This document shows, piece by piece, positions 31,079 through 39,970 of a DNA stretch of 64,000 bases. Positions within the stretch are counted from its first letter, which is position 1. Every line of letters begins with the position of its first letter. Position numbers and translations under genes: made by a program. The notes under the pieces were generated by a model. It had not been told where the DNA came from, searched no databases, and saw only the letters and a list, made by a program, of their open reading frames with translations. Source of the stretch: Maritalea porphyrae (GTDB lineage Bacteria > Pseudomonadota > Alphaproteobacteria > Rhizobiales > Devosiaceae); NCBI RefSeq assembly GCF_030159895.1, contig NZ_BSNI01000001.1:186001-250000 (forward strand), given 5' to 3'.

Positions 31079-32860
31079 CTAGCTCCACAATTTCTCAAGG
31101 TTTACATCGCTGCTGTCCGGTTCCTTGTCACCATCTAGCTTATCGACTTGTATTAGCATTGGAATATCAAAAGACGTTCCAGTTACCACACATCCCCCCT
31201 GTGGCAGCATGGGGATTTGGCTACGAGAGACGCTATCCAAAGTCGAAATGGTGTTTTCGAGCAGTGCCAAATCTCGATCGTTTACCAGTCGATGTATAAA
31301 GTAATTATGTAGTTGCGACACAATGGTCGCCGAAATATCTGCCGGACGTTGGCTAGCAAGAGTAATAAACACGCCAAATTTTCGACCCTCTTTTATGATC
31401 TCTTCGAAGAGCTCGAGTCTGTAGTCTTTCCAGCTTTCCATTTCCCGTGTTGACTGCTGAGACAGAATATTGTGAGCTTCATCAATAACCAAATGCATTG
31501 TAGAATTAGGAGGCGAAGAATTCGAAACTCTTTCTTTGTGTGAGTTGTAGAAATGTTTGGCCAAAAAGATAGGCAGTATTTTTTTCACATCCTGATTGCA
31601 ATCCCGTAGAGAAATGACCGTGATGGCTTTCGAATTAGTCGTTTCTATCCCGACCGCAAGCACTTTAGAAAAGTCATTTTTTAGGGCTTCAATTCGGCGA
31701 AGCAACGGATTGATATGATCATATTGCGCGAAACCATAGAGGATGTCCGAAATCAGCTTTAATTCAGCTCTACATTGCAACTCTTTAAAGCCCCCGACCT
31801 CCCCTACATCAATCGCCTCCACCAATTCAGAAAAATAATCATTGTAAGTGTTTTTTCCGGTGGAAAAGTAGTGACTGTCATGCTGGGTTTTATAGAAAAA
31901 TCCCGGGTTCCTATTGTTATAGCCAACATTGTGAATTGCAACGACCAAATCCTTGCAGAGTTCAAGATTTTTGGATAGAGACTTTAGCAACTCTAAAGCT
32001 TCTGGGTTTGGACTTTCAGACATTAACACACGTTCAAATATCGATCGCACGTAGTTGTTAAGACTTTCTGGATAATCACGAAATTTCTCTCTTTCAGAAA
32101 TCACCCTGCGCAAAAATGGCCTTTGTGTGTTGGCCGTCGCCTGGAATAGAATGCCGAGTGTTTCCACATCCCAGAATTCTTCCTCTGGTAAAAGGAACTT
32201 ATCGCCGTCATTGGTGCGTGTCTTCAAACGAAGCACACACTTTCGATTTGATTGGACGATCTGTTCGCCTGTATATTCGCCATTGAAGTCTAAAAATATG
32301 AATTGGCTATGTTGTGCAATTTCATCGATTTTTTTATCAAATAGAACAGTAAAGAGTTTCGCGAGAGTGTTTGACTTCCCACTCCCTGTATTCCCAAAAA
32401 CTCCCAAGTGGCTGTTGAACAATTTCTGCCACGGCAATGAGACTGCAATCTCTTCCTTCATTAATTTGCCAATCACAAAGTCCGAATTGGCTTTGCGCTC
32501 AAATATTCTGTTAACCTGTTCCTCAGACAGTAATTTGGCTGGATCACCTATCTTGGGTAGAAATTTGATGCCGTCATAGAATTTGGCATTCTCAAAAAAG
32601 CCTATCGGTCGCGCTTTCAATTTTCGCTCATAGCGCACTTGGGCACCAACCTGTTCAGCCTTTCTCTCGTCTAAATACTCCCCCTCAACTATGCATATAA
32701 TCTCACGAAACCCATGCTCTATTGAAATGAATTCTCTAATCGAAACGCCTTTGTAGCGCCGACCGTTATAGAAGTGCGTTTCCAAGTTTGAGTTTTCATA
32801 GGCACGGAGTGAAACCTCTACACCCATGACTGCAATGACCTCACCGATTTGGATACTCAT
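31079..32860 (-). CDS. HerA-like ATPase of a SIR2-HerA defence system
   Basis: A 593-residue HerA/FtsK-superfamily ATPase. An N-terminal HAS-barrel-like beta domain (about residues 1-130) precedes the motor domain, with Walker A GNTGSGKS (about 156-163), Walker B VIDEAH (about 460), and an S-Q-R-P motif typical of HerA translocases. HerA proteins form hexamers that move along DNA. Its ATG overlaps the stop of the SIR2 gene by four bases. Together the two genes form the known SIR2-HerA antiphage pair, in which the ATPase assembles with and controls the NAD-consuming SIR2 partner. Confidence 0.85.
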   Translation of the reverse strand: MSIQIGEVIAVMGVEVSLRAYENSNLETHFYNGRRYKGVSIREFISIEHGFREIICIVEGEYLDERKAEQVGAQVRYERKLKARPIGFFENAKFYDGIKFLPKIGDPAKLLSEEQVNRIFERKANSDFVIGKLMKEEIAVSLPWQKLFNSHLGVFGNTGSGKSNTLAKLFTVLFDKKIDEIAQHSQFIFLDFNGEYTGEQIVQSNRKCVLRLKTRTNDGDKFLLPEEEFWDVETLGILFQATANTQRPFLRRVISEREKFRDYPESLNNYVRSIFERVLMSESPNPEALELLKSLSKNLELCKDLVVAIHNVGYNNRNPGFFYKTQHDSHYFSTGKNTYNDYFSELVEAIDVGEVGGFKELQCRAELKLISDILYGFAQYDHINPLLRRIEALKNDFSKVLAVGIETTNSKAITVISLRDCNQDVKKILPIFLAKHFYNSHKERVSNSSPPNSTMHLVIDEAHNILSQQSTREMESWKDYRLELFEEIIKEGRKFGVFITLASQRPADISATIVSQLHNYFIHRLVNDRDLALLENTISTLDSVSRSQIPMLPQGGCVVTGTSFDIPMLIQVDKLDGDKEPDSSDVNLEKLWS

Positions 32861-33987
32861 GTGGCATTAACCGATGCTGCTTCGCCCACGGCGAATACCT
32901 CGTAGTTAAACCTAGTGAAGTTCAAATCCCCATCCAACGAAACAAGTTCGACATTTGGAAAAATCTCAAACTTCGCGTTTAACTCTTCCCGGTCTTTATC
33001 ATTGAAACAACAAATGAAGAGTTTGAGCGATGGATTTGATAAGGAGCGTTTGACAAGGTTTAGAATATGCTCGTCAGCAAAGGAAAAACCAAAGATTATG
33101 AAAACGGTATTAGGTTTCTCCAACTCATAGCTGAGAAGGCGAAGCATTTGATAATAGTGCTCCTCAAAAACTGTCTCGTGAAATTTCCACTTCGTTGGAT
33201 TTACGACTGGAAGCTGCTCGTACTTTTCCCAGAATAAATCTATAACGTCAGTGTCATATTCGACCTGAAGCTTTAATAGATCTTCATCTGACTTTTGCTC
33301 ATCCCCTAGTAGCTTGCCTAATTCAGAACAATCCAGCATAGGTACATCATCTATCCTATCAACCGCATGTTGGCGTCGATATGAAATCTCAATTCGGTCG
33401 CCGTCTTTGTACCAATAAACTGACCCATGCATTTGAATGAGATTGACCTGAGGCACACTCTTGGCATGCCGATCAAAAACGCCATGATCTTGATAGGTAC
33501 GGTTAAAAGACTTTGCATCTAACGTACGTTTTATAAATCCAGTACCACCATCGTTTAGAACGAAGTCAGCAGTTCCATTGCGTAACATTTTTTCAGCCAC
33601 ATGCGCGATCATCCCGTCGTAGTTTGTAGTAAAAACATTTGCGCGGTTAAGGTAGGATTTGCGAGAAAGAAGTGTCAGAACTGAAGACATAAATTTTTCA
33701 TAGTTCGCAATAACTTCGTCTTCCACATCACTTCCTAAAAGTGACAAAAGCTCAATATCGAATTGGGTCGCCGGTTTAATCACTTTCTCCACATACCAAG
33801 AGAAGAGCAGTGATTTCAGGACTTTATTCTTTTCAAACTTGGTTACGAGAGTTTCAAATGTATGATTTTTGCCAGTTTGGGAGTTTTTAATCGCTAATGC
33901 CAAAGTAGGAAATAAACCGTGGGAAGCACCCGAACCGATCAGAAAATTCAAATTTTTGTCATAGAGCTCTGACCGAATTATTGGCAT
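32857..33987 (-). CDS. SIR2-domain NADase of a SIR2-HerA defence system
   Basis: A 376-residue SIR2-like protein. The NAD-binding motif is G-S-G-A-S (residues 18-22), T-T-N-Y-D follows at 120-124, and the catalytic-type His is H187 in QMHGSVYW. A C-terminal FIIFGFSFADEH motif closes the Rossmann core. In antiphage systems such SIR2 domains deplete NAD to abort infection. I use the start at 33987 with AGGGAA upstream. The pair sits about 270 bases from the intact tRNA-Met, a usual place for defence cargo at an island end. Confidence 0.85.
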   Translation of the reverse strand: MPIIRSELYDKNLNFLIGSGASHGLFPTLALAIKNSQTGKNHTFETLVTKFEKNKVLKSLLFSWYVEKVIKPATQFDIELLSLLGSDVEDEVIANYEKFMSSVLTLLSRKSYLNRANVFTTNYDGMIAHVAEKMLRNGTADFVLNDGGTGFIKRTLDAKSFNRTYQDHGVFDRHAKSVPQVNLIQMHGSVYWYKDGDRIEISYRRQHAVDRIDDVPMLDCSELGKLLGDEQKSDEDLLKLQVEYDTDVIDLFWEKYEQLPVVNPTKWKFHETVFEEHYYQMLRLLSYELEKPNTVFIIFGFSFADEHILNLVKRSLSNPSLKLFICCFNDKDREELNAKFEIFPNVELVSLDGDLNFTRFNYEVFAVGEAASVNAT

Positions 33988-34253
33988 AGTATGTTCCCTG
34001 AAAAGTTGTGCTGGGCATGTATAAACACGCAATATTTAGAGTCGACTTTCTTGATGGCAACTAAACATCGATCTCATAGCGTCAACCCGCACGTATTCTT
34101 AATATAATTGAAGTCTAACCAAACGTCTCACTATTTCCAAGTCATAGGGAAGAAATCACCAGAGGCAAAAACCCAAATGCAACCCAAGCCAATCCACACG
34201 CAAAAACGCGAAGTGCTTCTCCCACCTAACATCCTGCAATATAATGAAAATTT

Positions 34254-34330
34254 TGGTAGCGGGAGAGGGACTTGAACCCCCGACACGCGGATTATGATTC
34301 CGCTGCTCTAACCAGCTGAGCTACCCCGCC
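34254..34330 (-). tRNA. tRNA-Met (anticodon CAT), intact
   Basis: Seventy-seven bases with encoded CCA. The acceptor stem (GGCGGGG with TCCCGCT, two G-U pairs), D arm, five-base anticodon stem GCGGA/TCCGC and loop ATCATAA give anticodon CAT, and the T arm contains GGTTCAAGTCC. It is the elongator type by its A/U-rich anticodon loop and lack of initiator features. A lysidine-modified tRNA-Ile2 also reads CAT and cannot be fully excluded. Its 3' end faces the island, and partial copies lie at 1091 and 13901. Confidence 0.92.
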
Positions 34331-34570
34331 ACACATTTGCCGATTGGAACAAAAGGCAAAACATGAACATATCGAACAGCTTGGCTGTTGATTTGTTCGA
34401 GCGCGATATAAAGCGGGTGAGCAAACCTTGTCAAGCAAAACCACCACACAGTTTTCATCAAATCCCCAACCTTGGCAAAATTATCAAAAATTCAGGGATT
34501 TGATGATCTTTTTCTAGCCGCAAAGTCATGTATCATGACAAAGAGATTTTTGGCGGCATTGGAAAAAATC

Positions 34571-35233
34571 ATGAAAAAACCAATTCTTATCGTAGCAGCG
34601 ACAGCACTTGCGCTTTCAGGCTGCACACCAACTTGGCTGAACAACGACGCAGGCGATTTGCGCAACTCTGTTAAGGGCGGCGCAGCGGGCGCTGCAGCTG
34701 GCGCATTCGCTGGACTTGTTTACGCCTCAGTGGCAAACAAAGACGCGCGTAGCGCCGCTTTGATTGGTGCAGGGCTCGGCGCTCTTACTGGCGCCGGCGT
34801 TGGCGCATATATGGACAAACAAGAAGCAGAACTTCGTGCTGGCCTTGCTGATTCTGGGGTAACCGTTACCCGCCAGGGCGACAACATCATCCTCAATATG
34901 CCTTCAAACATCACGTTTGGCGTCGATCAGGATCAGGTGCAACCTCAGTTCCACAAAGTGCTGACATCAGTTGCAACCGTCTTACAGCGCTATCCAAAGA
35001 CATTGGTTGATGTTTACGGCCATACTGATTCTTCGGGCTCTGAGCAATACAATATGGATTTATCAAATCGCCGGGCGATGTCTGTAGCTAACTATGTGTC
35101 AGGTGTCGGCGTTGATCCTCGACGGATTTACGTCACCGGATATGGCGAGAGTCAACCCATTGCCACAAACTCAACAGAAGCTGGCAAAGCGGCGAACCGA
35201 CGTGTTGAAATCCAAATTGCACCGCTGACCTAG
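34571..35233 (+). CDS. OmpA-family outer-membrane lipoprotein with glycine zipper
   Basis: A 220-residue lipoprotein with lipobox LALSGC near residue 18. A Gly/Ala-rich glycine-zipper segment follows (about 40-90, two GxGxG-type helices), then an OmpA-like peptidoglycan-binding domain (about 110-215; V-Y-G-H-T-D-S-S-G, N-R-R-A, and the final N-R-R-V-E-I). The plan is that of YiaD-type proteins. It anchors the outer membrane to peptidoglycan. I start at the ATG at 34571; upstream in-frame ATGs would bury the lipobox. A terminator follows. Confidence 0.88.
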   Translation: MKKPILIVAATALALSGCTPTWLNNDAGDLRNSVKGGAAGAAAGAFAGLVYASVANKDARSAALIGAGLGALTGAGVGAYMDKQEAELRAGLADSGVTVTRQGDNIILNMPSNITFGVDQDQVQPQFHKVLTSVATVLQRYPKTLVDVYGHTDSSGSEQYNMDLSNRRAMSVANYVSGVGVDPRRIYVTGYGESQPIATNSTEAGKAANRRVEIQIAPLT

Positions 35234-35261
35234 AGCGTCACACAAATTCAAATATCAAGAG

Positions 35262-35287
35262 CCCGAGGCGAACGTCTCGGGTTTTTA
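35262..35287 (+). terminator. Rho-independent terminator after the OmpA-like gene
   Basis: CCCGAG and CTCGGG stem with an eight-base loop and a T-tract, just before the convergent pyrD stop. Confidence 0.85.
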
Positions 35288-35291
35288 TTTA

Positions 35292-36404
35292 TCAGATTTG
35301 CGCTTTGCCGCTCGCCCAGCTTTCAACATCGGTTGAAGTAAGGTCTTGCACATTCTTGAGCTTGCCATTTCGGATTTTCACGGCAACGCCGTTCTTAATA
35401 TCGCGCAGCAATTCCATGCCACCAAATACCAATGCACTATAGAGTTGGATCGCATTCGCACCGGCTGAGAATTTTGCAATGGCAGATTGAGCCGAATGAA
35501 TGCCCCCAACCCCAATAATAGGCAAATCATTGCCAACACGCATACGCATTTGAGCCAAACGCATGGTCGAGAAATTAAACAATGGCTTACCGCTCAAACC
35601 GCCCGCTTCGTTTGCATTTTTACAGCCCGCAACTTGCTCACGCGACAATGTAGTGTTGGAGATAATCAAACCGTCCAAATCAACCTGACGAATAACGTCG
35701 ACGACCTCATCCATTTCAGTCTCATTTAGATCAGGCGCAAGCTTTAAGAATACCGGCACACGAACAGACGATTTCGCCCTCGCATTCAGCGCTTCACCCA
35801 ACAAACGCTTCAACGCCTCGCCAGACTGCAGATCACGCAAACCGGGGGTATTGGGCGATGAAATATTGACCGTCAAATAGTCGGCAATTGGTGCAAACTT
35901 CGTCACGCCGGCCACATAATCCGCTACAAAGTCAGAACTATCCTTGTTTGCGCCCACATTTATGCCAATGGTTGTGCCAGGTTGTTTGTTACGCACCAAA
36001 CGTTCATATGCAGCGTCGTGACCCTCATTGTTGAAGCCCATCCGGTTGATCACACCCTCTTTTTCCGGAACGCGAAACAGCCGCGGCTTTGGGTTCCCAT
36101 CCTGTGGACGCGGCGTAATTGTACCCACTTCGGCAAAACCAAACCCAATATCACAAAGCTGATTAGCGACTTCTGCATTCTTATCAAACCCAGCCGCCAT
36201 CCCAATCGGGTTTTTTAGATGTAACCCAGCGATCTCGGTTGCAAAAAATTTTGGATCTTCTGTTTCTTGCGGCGCCACAGCACCAAGCTTAATCGCCTTA
36301 ATGGTCAATTGGTGCGCCACTTCAGGATCAAGCTGCAACAACCCATCGCGAGAAAAATTCTGAATGGTTGGATGGCTCAAAAACTTTGCGAATTTGGAGA
36401 TCAT
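35292..36404 (-). CDS. pyrD: Quinone-dependent dihydroorotate dehydrogenase
   Basis: A 370-residue class 2 enzyme. Features are the N-terminal membrane-associating helix region, A-A-G-F-D-K-N-A-E binding FMN, N-R-M-G-F-N-N, the catalytic Ser region N-I-S-S-P-N-T-P-G-L-R, and the late G-V-G-G-I-H phosphate-binding loop. It oxidises dihydroorotate to orotate in pyrimidine synthesis and passes electrons to quinone at the inner membrane. It lies four bases after the DUF952 gene, an arrangement common in Hyphomicrobiales. Confidence 0.96.
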   Translation of the reverse strand: MISKFAKFLSHPTIQNFSRDGLLQLDPEVAHQLTIKAIKLGAVAPQETEDPKFFATEIAGLHLKNPIGMAAGFDKNAEVANQLCDIGFGFAEVGTITPRPQDGNPKPRLFRVPEKEGVINRMGFNNEGHDAAYERLVRNKQPGTTIGINVGANKDSSDFVADYVAGVTKFAPIADYLTVNISSPNTPGLRDLQSGEALKRLLGEALNARAKSSVRVPVFLKLAPDLNETEMDEVVDVIRQVDLDGLIISNTTLSREQVAGCKNANEAGGLSGKPLFNFSTMRLAQMRMRVGNDLPIIGVGGIHSAQSAIAKFSAGANAIQLYSALVFGGMELLRDIKNGVAVKIRNGKLKNVQDLTSTDVESWASGKAQI

Positions 36405-36407
36405 CTT

Positions 36408-36746
36408 TTACAGGCCTTCCGGTAAGACAAACTCACCTTGTTCATCGGTCAACAACGCATGCTCTTCAATAACTGCGCGCAGCGGCAAATCGGCATAGAG
36501 ATGAGGAAACAGCGCGCCACCGCGTGATGGCTCCCATTTTAGCTTTTCTTCGATCTGTCCGGCATCGACGGTCAGCAAAACCAAGTCGGTCTGCCCCTTA
36601 AAGTGTTTAGACAGTGTTTCCGCTAACTGGTCAGCGGCTGAGAAGTGGATATATCCGTCGGCCAAATCAACCGCAACACCTGTAAAAACACCTTCTGCCT
36701 GCGCTTTTTGCCAATGTTCCATTGAACATACTTTGTAGATTTTCAT
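36408..36746 (-). CDS. DUF952 family protein
   Basis: A 112-residue protein with the DUF952 pattern: I-Y-K-V-C at the start, D-G-Y-I-H-F-S near the middle, L-L-T-V-D, and F-P-H-L-Y-A-D-L-P in the C-terminal half. The fold is ADP-ribosyltransferase-like in relatives, but no activity is established here. I use the ATG at 36746; an upstream in-frame GTG is possible. It is probably cotranscribed with pyrD. Confidence 0.85.
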   Translation of the reverse strand: MKIYKVCSMEHWQKAQAEGVFTGVAVDLADGYIHFSAADQLAETLSKHFKGQTDLVLLTVDAGQIEEKLKWEPSRGGALFPHLYADLPLRAVIEEHALLTDEQGEFVLPEGL

Positions 36747-36868
36747 AAATACCACTATGCATTTTGCTTTGCATCGGACTTAGGGAAATATTGGCCAATA
36801 AGCAAGGAAAAGCCTGACTCTTTTGCTTTCGCACTTTACAAATGGATTAAGGATAGTTAACAACTAAT

Positions 36869-36882
36869 AGGACTTTTGTCCT
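36869..36882. promoter_or_regulatory. Candidate autoregulatory operator of the S24 regulator
   Basis: AGGAC, TTTT, GTCCT: a perfect short dyad 39 bases upstream of the S24-family gene. It may be bound by that protein. Confidence 0.35.
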
Positions 36883-36921
36883 TGTTGGCAGAAATTATTC
36901 CTGCTCTATTATGGAAATACT

Positions 36922-37557
36922 ATGATCACCCATCGCGCCATTTGGTCCGCTATAGATTCGCTTGCACAGAGACGCGGCCTCTCTGTGTCCGGACTAGCGC
37001 GCATGGCCGGTCTAGACCCAACAGCCTTCAACCCTTCAAAACGCGTTTCAAAAGACGGACGCGAACGCTGGCCCTCGACCGAAAGCATTGCGAAAATGCT
37101 TGGCTCCGCTGGCGAAAGCATGGATCAGTTTTTGGCTGGAGGTGGCGTTTATGAACAGGCGGACAACCACCAAGCTGCGGTGCCGTTGTTGGGTTTCGCC
37201 CAAGCAGGCGCAGGCGGCTTTTTCGACAGTGGCGGCTTCCCGGTTGGCCAAGGCTGGGACGAAGTCAACATTCCCGTTGGACCAAACTCCAACACTTATG
37301 CGTTAGAGGTTAGCGGTGATAGCATGCTGCCACTCTATAGAGATGGTGACGTTATTATCGTATCCCCAGCCGAACAAATTCGGCGCGGTGACCGCGTGGT
37401 GGTGCGCACCCACGATGGCGAGGTCATGGCAAAAATTCTACATCGCCAAACCGCCAACAATATTGAATTGCATTCCCTAAACCCAGAGCATCCGCCAAGG
37501 GCATTGTCCACCAACGAGGTCGATTGGATAGCACGCATTCTTTGGGCAAGTCAGTAG
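36922..37557 (+). CDS. LexA/cI-like regulator with S24 peptidase domain
   Basis: A 211-residue protein with an N-terminal helix-turn-helix (about residues 8-70) and a C-terminal S24 peptidase domain (about 90-205). The catalytic Ser is in GDSMLP and the catalytic Lys in VMAKIL. Such proteins are repressors that can self-cleave upon RecA activation. The expected Ala-Gly or Cys-Gly cleavage site may be the QAGAG region near residue 95. It stands alone beside housekeeping genes, so it is a chromosomal regulator rather than an obvious prophage repressor. Confidence 0.85.
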   Translation: MITHRAIWSAIDSLAQRRGLSVSGLARMAGLDPTAFNPSKRVSKDGRERWPSTESIAKMLGSAGESMDQFLAGGGVYEQADNHQAAVPLLGFAQAGAGGFFDSGGFPVGQGWDEVNIPVGPNSNTYALEVSGDSMLPLYRDGDVIIVSPAEQIRRGDRVVVRTHDGEVMAKILHRQTANNIELHSLNPEHPPRALSTNEVDWIARILWASQ

Positions 37558-37570
37558 CGCAGTCGATCAT

Positions 37571-37611
37571 TTGCCATTTGCAAAACAGACCAGCTGTTTC
37601 GCAAATGGCAA
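37571..37611. terminator. Long bidirectional hairpin between convergent genes
   Basis: TTGCCATTTGC and GCAAATGGCAA form the outer stem and AAACAG/CTGTTT the inner one. It lies between the S24 regulator and the lysS stop and probably ends both transcripts. Confidence 0.65.
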
Positions 37612-37627
37612 TCAATTTGAATTGTGA

Positions 37628-39235
37628 CTAAAGCAACTCGCCAGCCAAACCTTTAGCAATCAATGCTTTTGTTTCTTCAACACCATAAAGTGCTACAAAA
37701 GAACCAAAGCGTGGCCCTTGATCCTGTCCCAAGAGCACTTGGTAAAGAGCTTTAAACCAGTTGCGCAGCGGCTCGAACTCATACTTTTTGCCAACTTCAA
37801 AAACCAACGTTTGAATGGCTTCGGCGTCAGTTGCGTCTTCCACTTCATCAAGTCGAGCCGCAAGTTCAGCCATTGCCTTGGCTTCTTGCTCAGTTGCAGC
37901 GCGAAACTCTTTGGTCGGCTTCACAAAGTCATTGAAATAGCGAATTGCATATCCAACCAAGCGATCAAGCTCTGGATGAGTTTCTGGCGTCGCATCTGGC
38001 GCATAGCGTGAAATGAAGCCCCAAAGCACGTCACTATCTTCAGCATTCGCTGCAGAAACAAGGTTCAACAACAACGCAAAGCTAATTGGCAATTCATGCG
38101 CGGGCGGAAATTCGCCTGCAATGTGCGTTGCTGGGTTTTCGAGTAGCTCCGCAGGCGTTTGCTTTTCCGCCGCCTTTGAGAACGCGTAAAACTCATCAAC
38201 CGCTTTAGGGATCACATCAAAATAGAGCTTCTTAGCCGTCTTTGGCTTTTGGTACATAAACAGTGCAAGGCTTTCAGGCGACGCATATGTCAGCCAGTCT
38301 TCCATCGACAATCCATTGCCTTTTGATTTGGAAATCTTTTGGCCTTTTTCGTCCAAGAACAGCTCATAGCTCAGACTTTCAGGCGGCGTGCCACCCATGG
38401 CCCGCACTATGCGAGACGACAAACGCACACTGTCAATCAAGTCTTTGCCCGACATTTCATAGTCGATACCAAGCGCATACCAGCGAAGAGCCCAATCTGC
38501 TTTCCACTGGCATTTCACTGCACCACCAGTAACCGGAACAGTCACCTCTTCATTGGTTTCGGGGTCGATATAGGTCACGGTCCCCGCTTCCACATCACGT
38601 GCAATCATCGGCACTTGAAGCACCTTGCCTGTGCGCGGGCACAGCGGCAGGAACGGAGAATAAGTCTTCTGACGTTCTTCACCAAGCGTTGGCAAAATGA
38701 CCTTCATCACATCGTCGTAAACTTCGAGCATGCGCAAAAGCGCCTTGTCGAGCACACCAGACGTATAATAGTCGGTTGAGCTGACAAACTCATATTCAAA
38801 GCCAAAGTCATCCAAGAACTTTTGCAAACGCGCATTATTGTGGTGCGCAAAGCTTGGATATTCGTCTGAAAATGGATCCGGCACCTTGGTAAGCGGCATA
38901 CCCAAATATTCAGCCATGCGCTCTTGGTTCGGCACATTGGTCGGCACTTTGCGGAACCCATCCATATCATCTGAAAAGCAGATGATTTTTGATGGAATTT
39001 TGTCCCCGGTCAGCAAGCGGAATGCGGTCCGCACCATAGATGTGCGTGCAACTTCACCAAATGTACCAATGTGTGGCAGACCAGATGGGCCATAACCGGT
39101 TTGAAACAGCACCTCATCCTTGGGCGATTTTTCCAACCGTTTGACAATCTTCTTCGCTTCTTCAAATGGCCATGCGCGCGCATTGGCGGCGTTTGCGAAA
39201 AACTCTGCGTCAAAGATGGTGGGGGTATTTGCCAT
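37628..39235 (-). CDS. lysS: Class I lysyl-tRNA synthetase
   Basis: A 535-residue class I (archaeal-type, LysK) enzyme. The HIGH-like motif P-H-I-G-T is near residue 50, K-I-S-K-S is in the KMSKS position, and a C-terminal helical anticodon-binding region follows. Class I LysRS is standard in many Alphaproteobacteria in place of the class II form. I start at the ATG at 39235 ([13 protein letters not shown]); the frame stays open upstream, but that sequence is not protein-like. It charges tRNA-Lys in the cytoplasm. Confidence 0.95.
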   Translation of the reverse strand: MANTPTIFDAEFFANAANARAWPFEEAKKIVKRLEKSPKDEVLFQTGYGPSGLPHIGTFGEVARTSMVRTAFRLLTGDKIPSKIICFSDDMDGFRKVPTNVPNQERMAEYLGMPLTKVPDPFSDEYPSFAHHNNARLQKFLDDFGFEYEFVSSTDYYTSGVLDKALLRMLEVYDDVMKVILPTLGEERQKTYSPFLPLCPRTGKVLQVPMIARDVEAGTVTYIDPETNEEVTVPVTGGAVKCQWKADWALRWYALGIDYEMSGKDLIDSVRLSSRIVRAMGGTPPESLSYELFLDEKGQKISKSKGNGLSMEDWLTYASPESLALFMYQKPKTAKKLYFDVIPKAVDEFYAFSKAAEKQTPAELLENPATHIAGEFPPAHELPISFALLLNLVSAANAEDSDVLWGFISRYAPDATPETHPELDRLVGYAIRYFNDFVKPTKEFRAATEQEAKAMAELAARLDEVEDATDAEAIQTLVFEVGKKYEFEPLRNWFKALYQVLLGQDQGPRFGSFVALYGVEETKALIAKGLAGELL

Positions 39236-39457
39236 TTGGCTGCCCTTTGGTTGGAAAATTATGGTGTGATATTGCCCATGCTGAAATCTCAAACAAGCGT
39301 TGAAAACTAGCAATTCACGCGATTTCGCACACCTTTGCAGATGCGTCAATGCCGCGCTACATTGCCAAGAACAAATTAGTTTGAGTTCTGGCTTGTAATT
39401 GAGGCTCAACGCTCCTAGTTTTTCGAACCAACAAACCACACTCAATGAGGGCAAAAA

Positions 39458-39865
39458 ATGTCACTTTCGCCACAAGAAGCACTCGTCTACATCATGGTTA
39501 TGGTGTCAGCATCAGACCGCCGCATGTCAGACGAAGAGTTGGGTCGCATCGGCTCTGTCGTTCGCAACCTGCCGATCTTCCGCGACTTTACTCAAGACGC
39601 TTTGCCATTTGTTTGTGGCCAGTGCGCCGACGCGCTAGATAATGACAATGGCATGAACAATGTACTGGATTTAATCGCAGAAACAATTCCGCCAAAATTG
39701 CGAGACACGGCCTATGCTGTTGCAGTTGAAGTGGCGGCTGCTGACCTTGATATTCGACCTGAAGAGGTCCGCATCTTGGAGCTTTTGCGCGGTCGCTTGA
39801 AAGTGAACAAACTCACATCCGCTGCAATTGAACTCGCGGCCCAAGCCCGCCACCGCGTAGAATAG
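39458..39865 (+). CDS. TerB-like tellurite resistance family protein
   Basis: A 135-residue all-helical protein of the TerB family. It has two acidic metal-binding-type segments: [12 protein letters not shown] at about residues 17-28 and [11 protein letters not shown] at about 90-100. Stand-alone TerB proteins are common in Alphaproteobacteria and probably act in stress or metal sensing; tellurite resistance is not implied. A short ATG-proximal purine stretch (GAGGGC) serves as ribosome site. Confidence 0.82.
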   Translation: MSLSPQEALVYIMVMVSASDRRMSDEELGRIGSVVRNLPIFRDFTQDALPFVCGQCADALDNDNGMNNVLDLIAETIPPKLRDTAYAVAVEVAAADLDIRPEEVRILELLRGRLKVNKLTSAAIELAAQARHRVE

Positions 39866-39970
39866 ATCCAAGCCAATAGAGCACCTTCACATCACACATT
39901 GTTGCACAACAAGTGACTATTCCGATCTACGCAACACCTATATAAGATAATGCATATATAGGAGTGCATA

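Larger units (their letters stand above)
13901..34253. mobile_element. Putative genomic island 2 at tRNA-Met, with integrase
   Basis: Bounded by tRNA fragment B on the left and the 3' end of the intact tRNA-Met on the right, in direct orientation. It contains a tyrosine integrase, two kinds of iteron-like repeats, a Rep_trans-like protein, an HTH regulator, a SIR2-HerA defence pair, long gene-poor AT-rich stretches, and metabolic cargo (TRAP transporter, hydrolases, redox genes). No conjugation genes are visible. The exact ends are inferred from the repeats. Confidence 0.6.
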
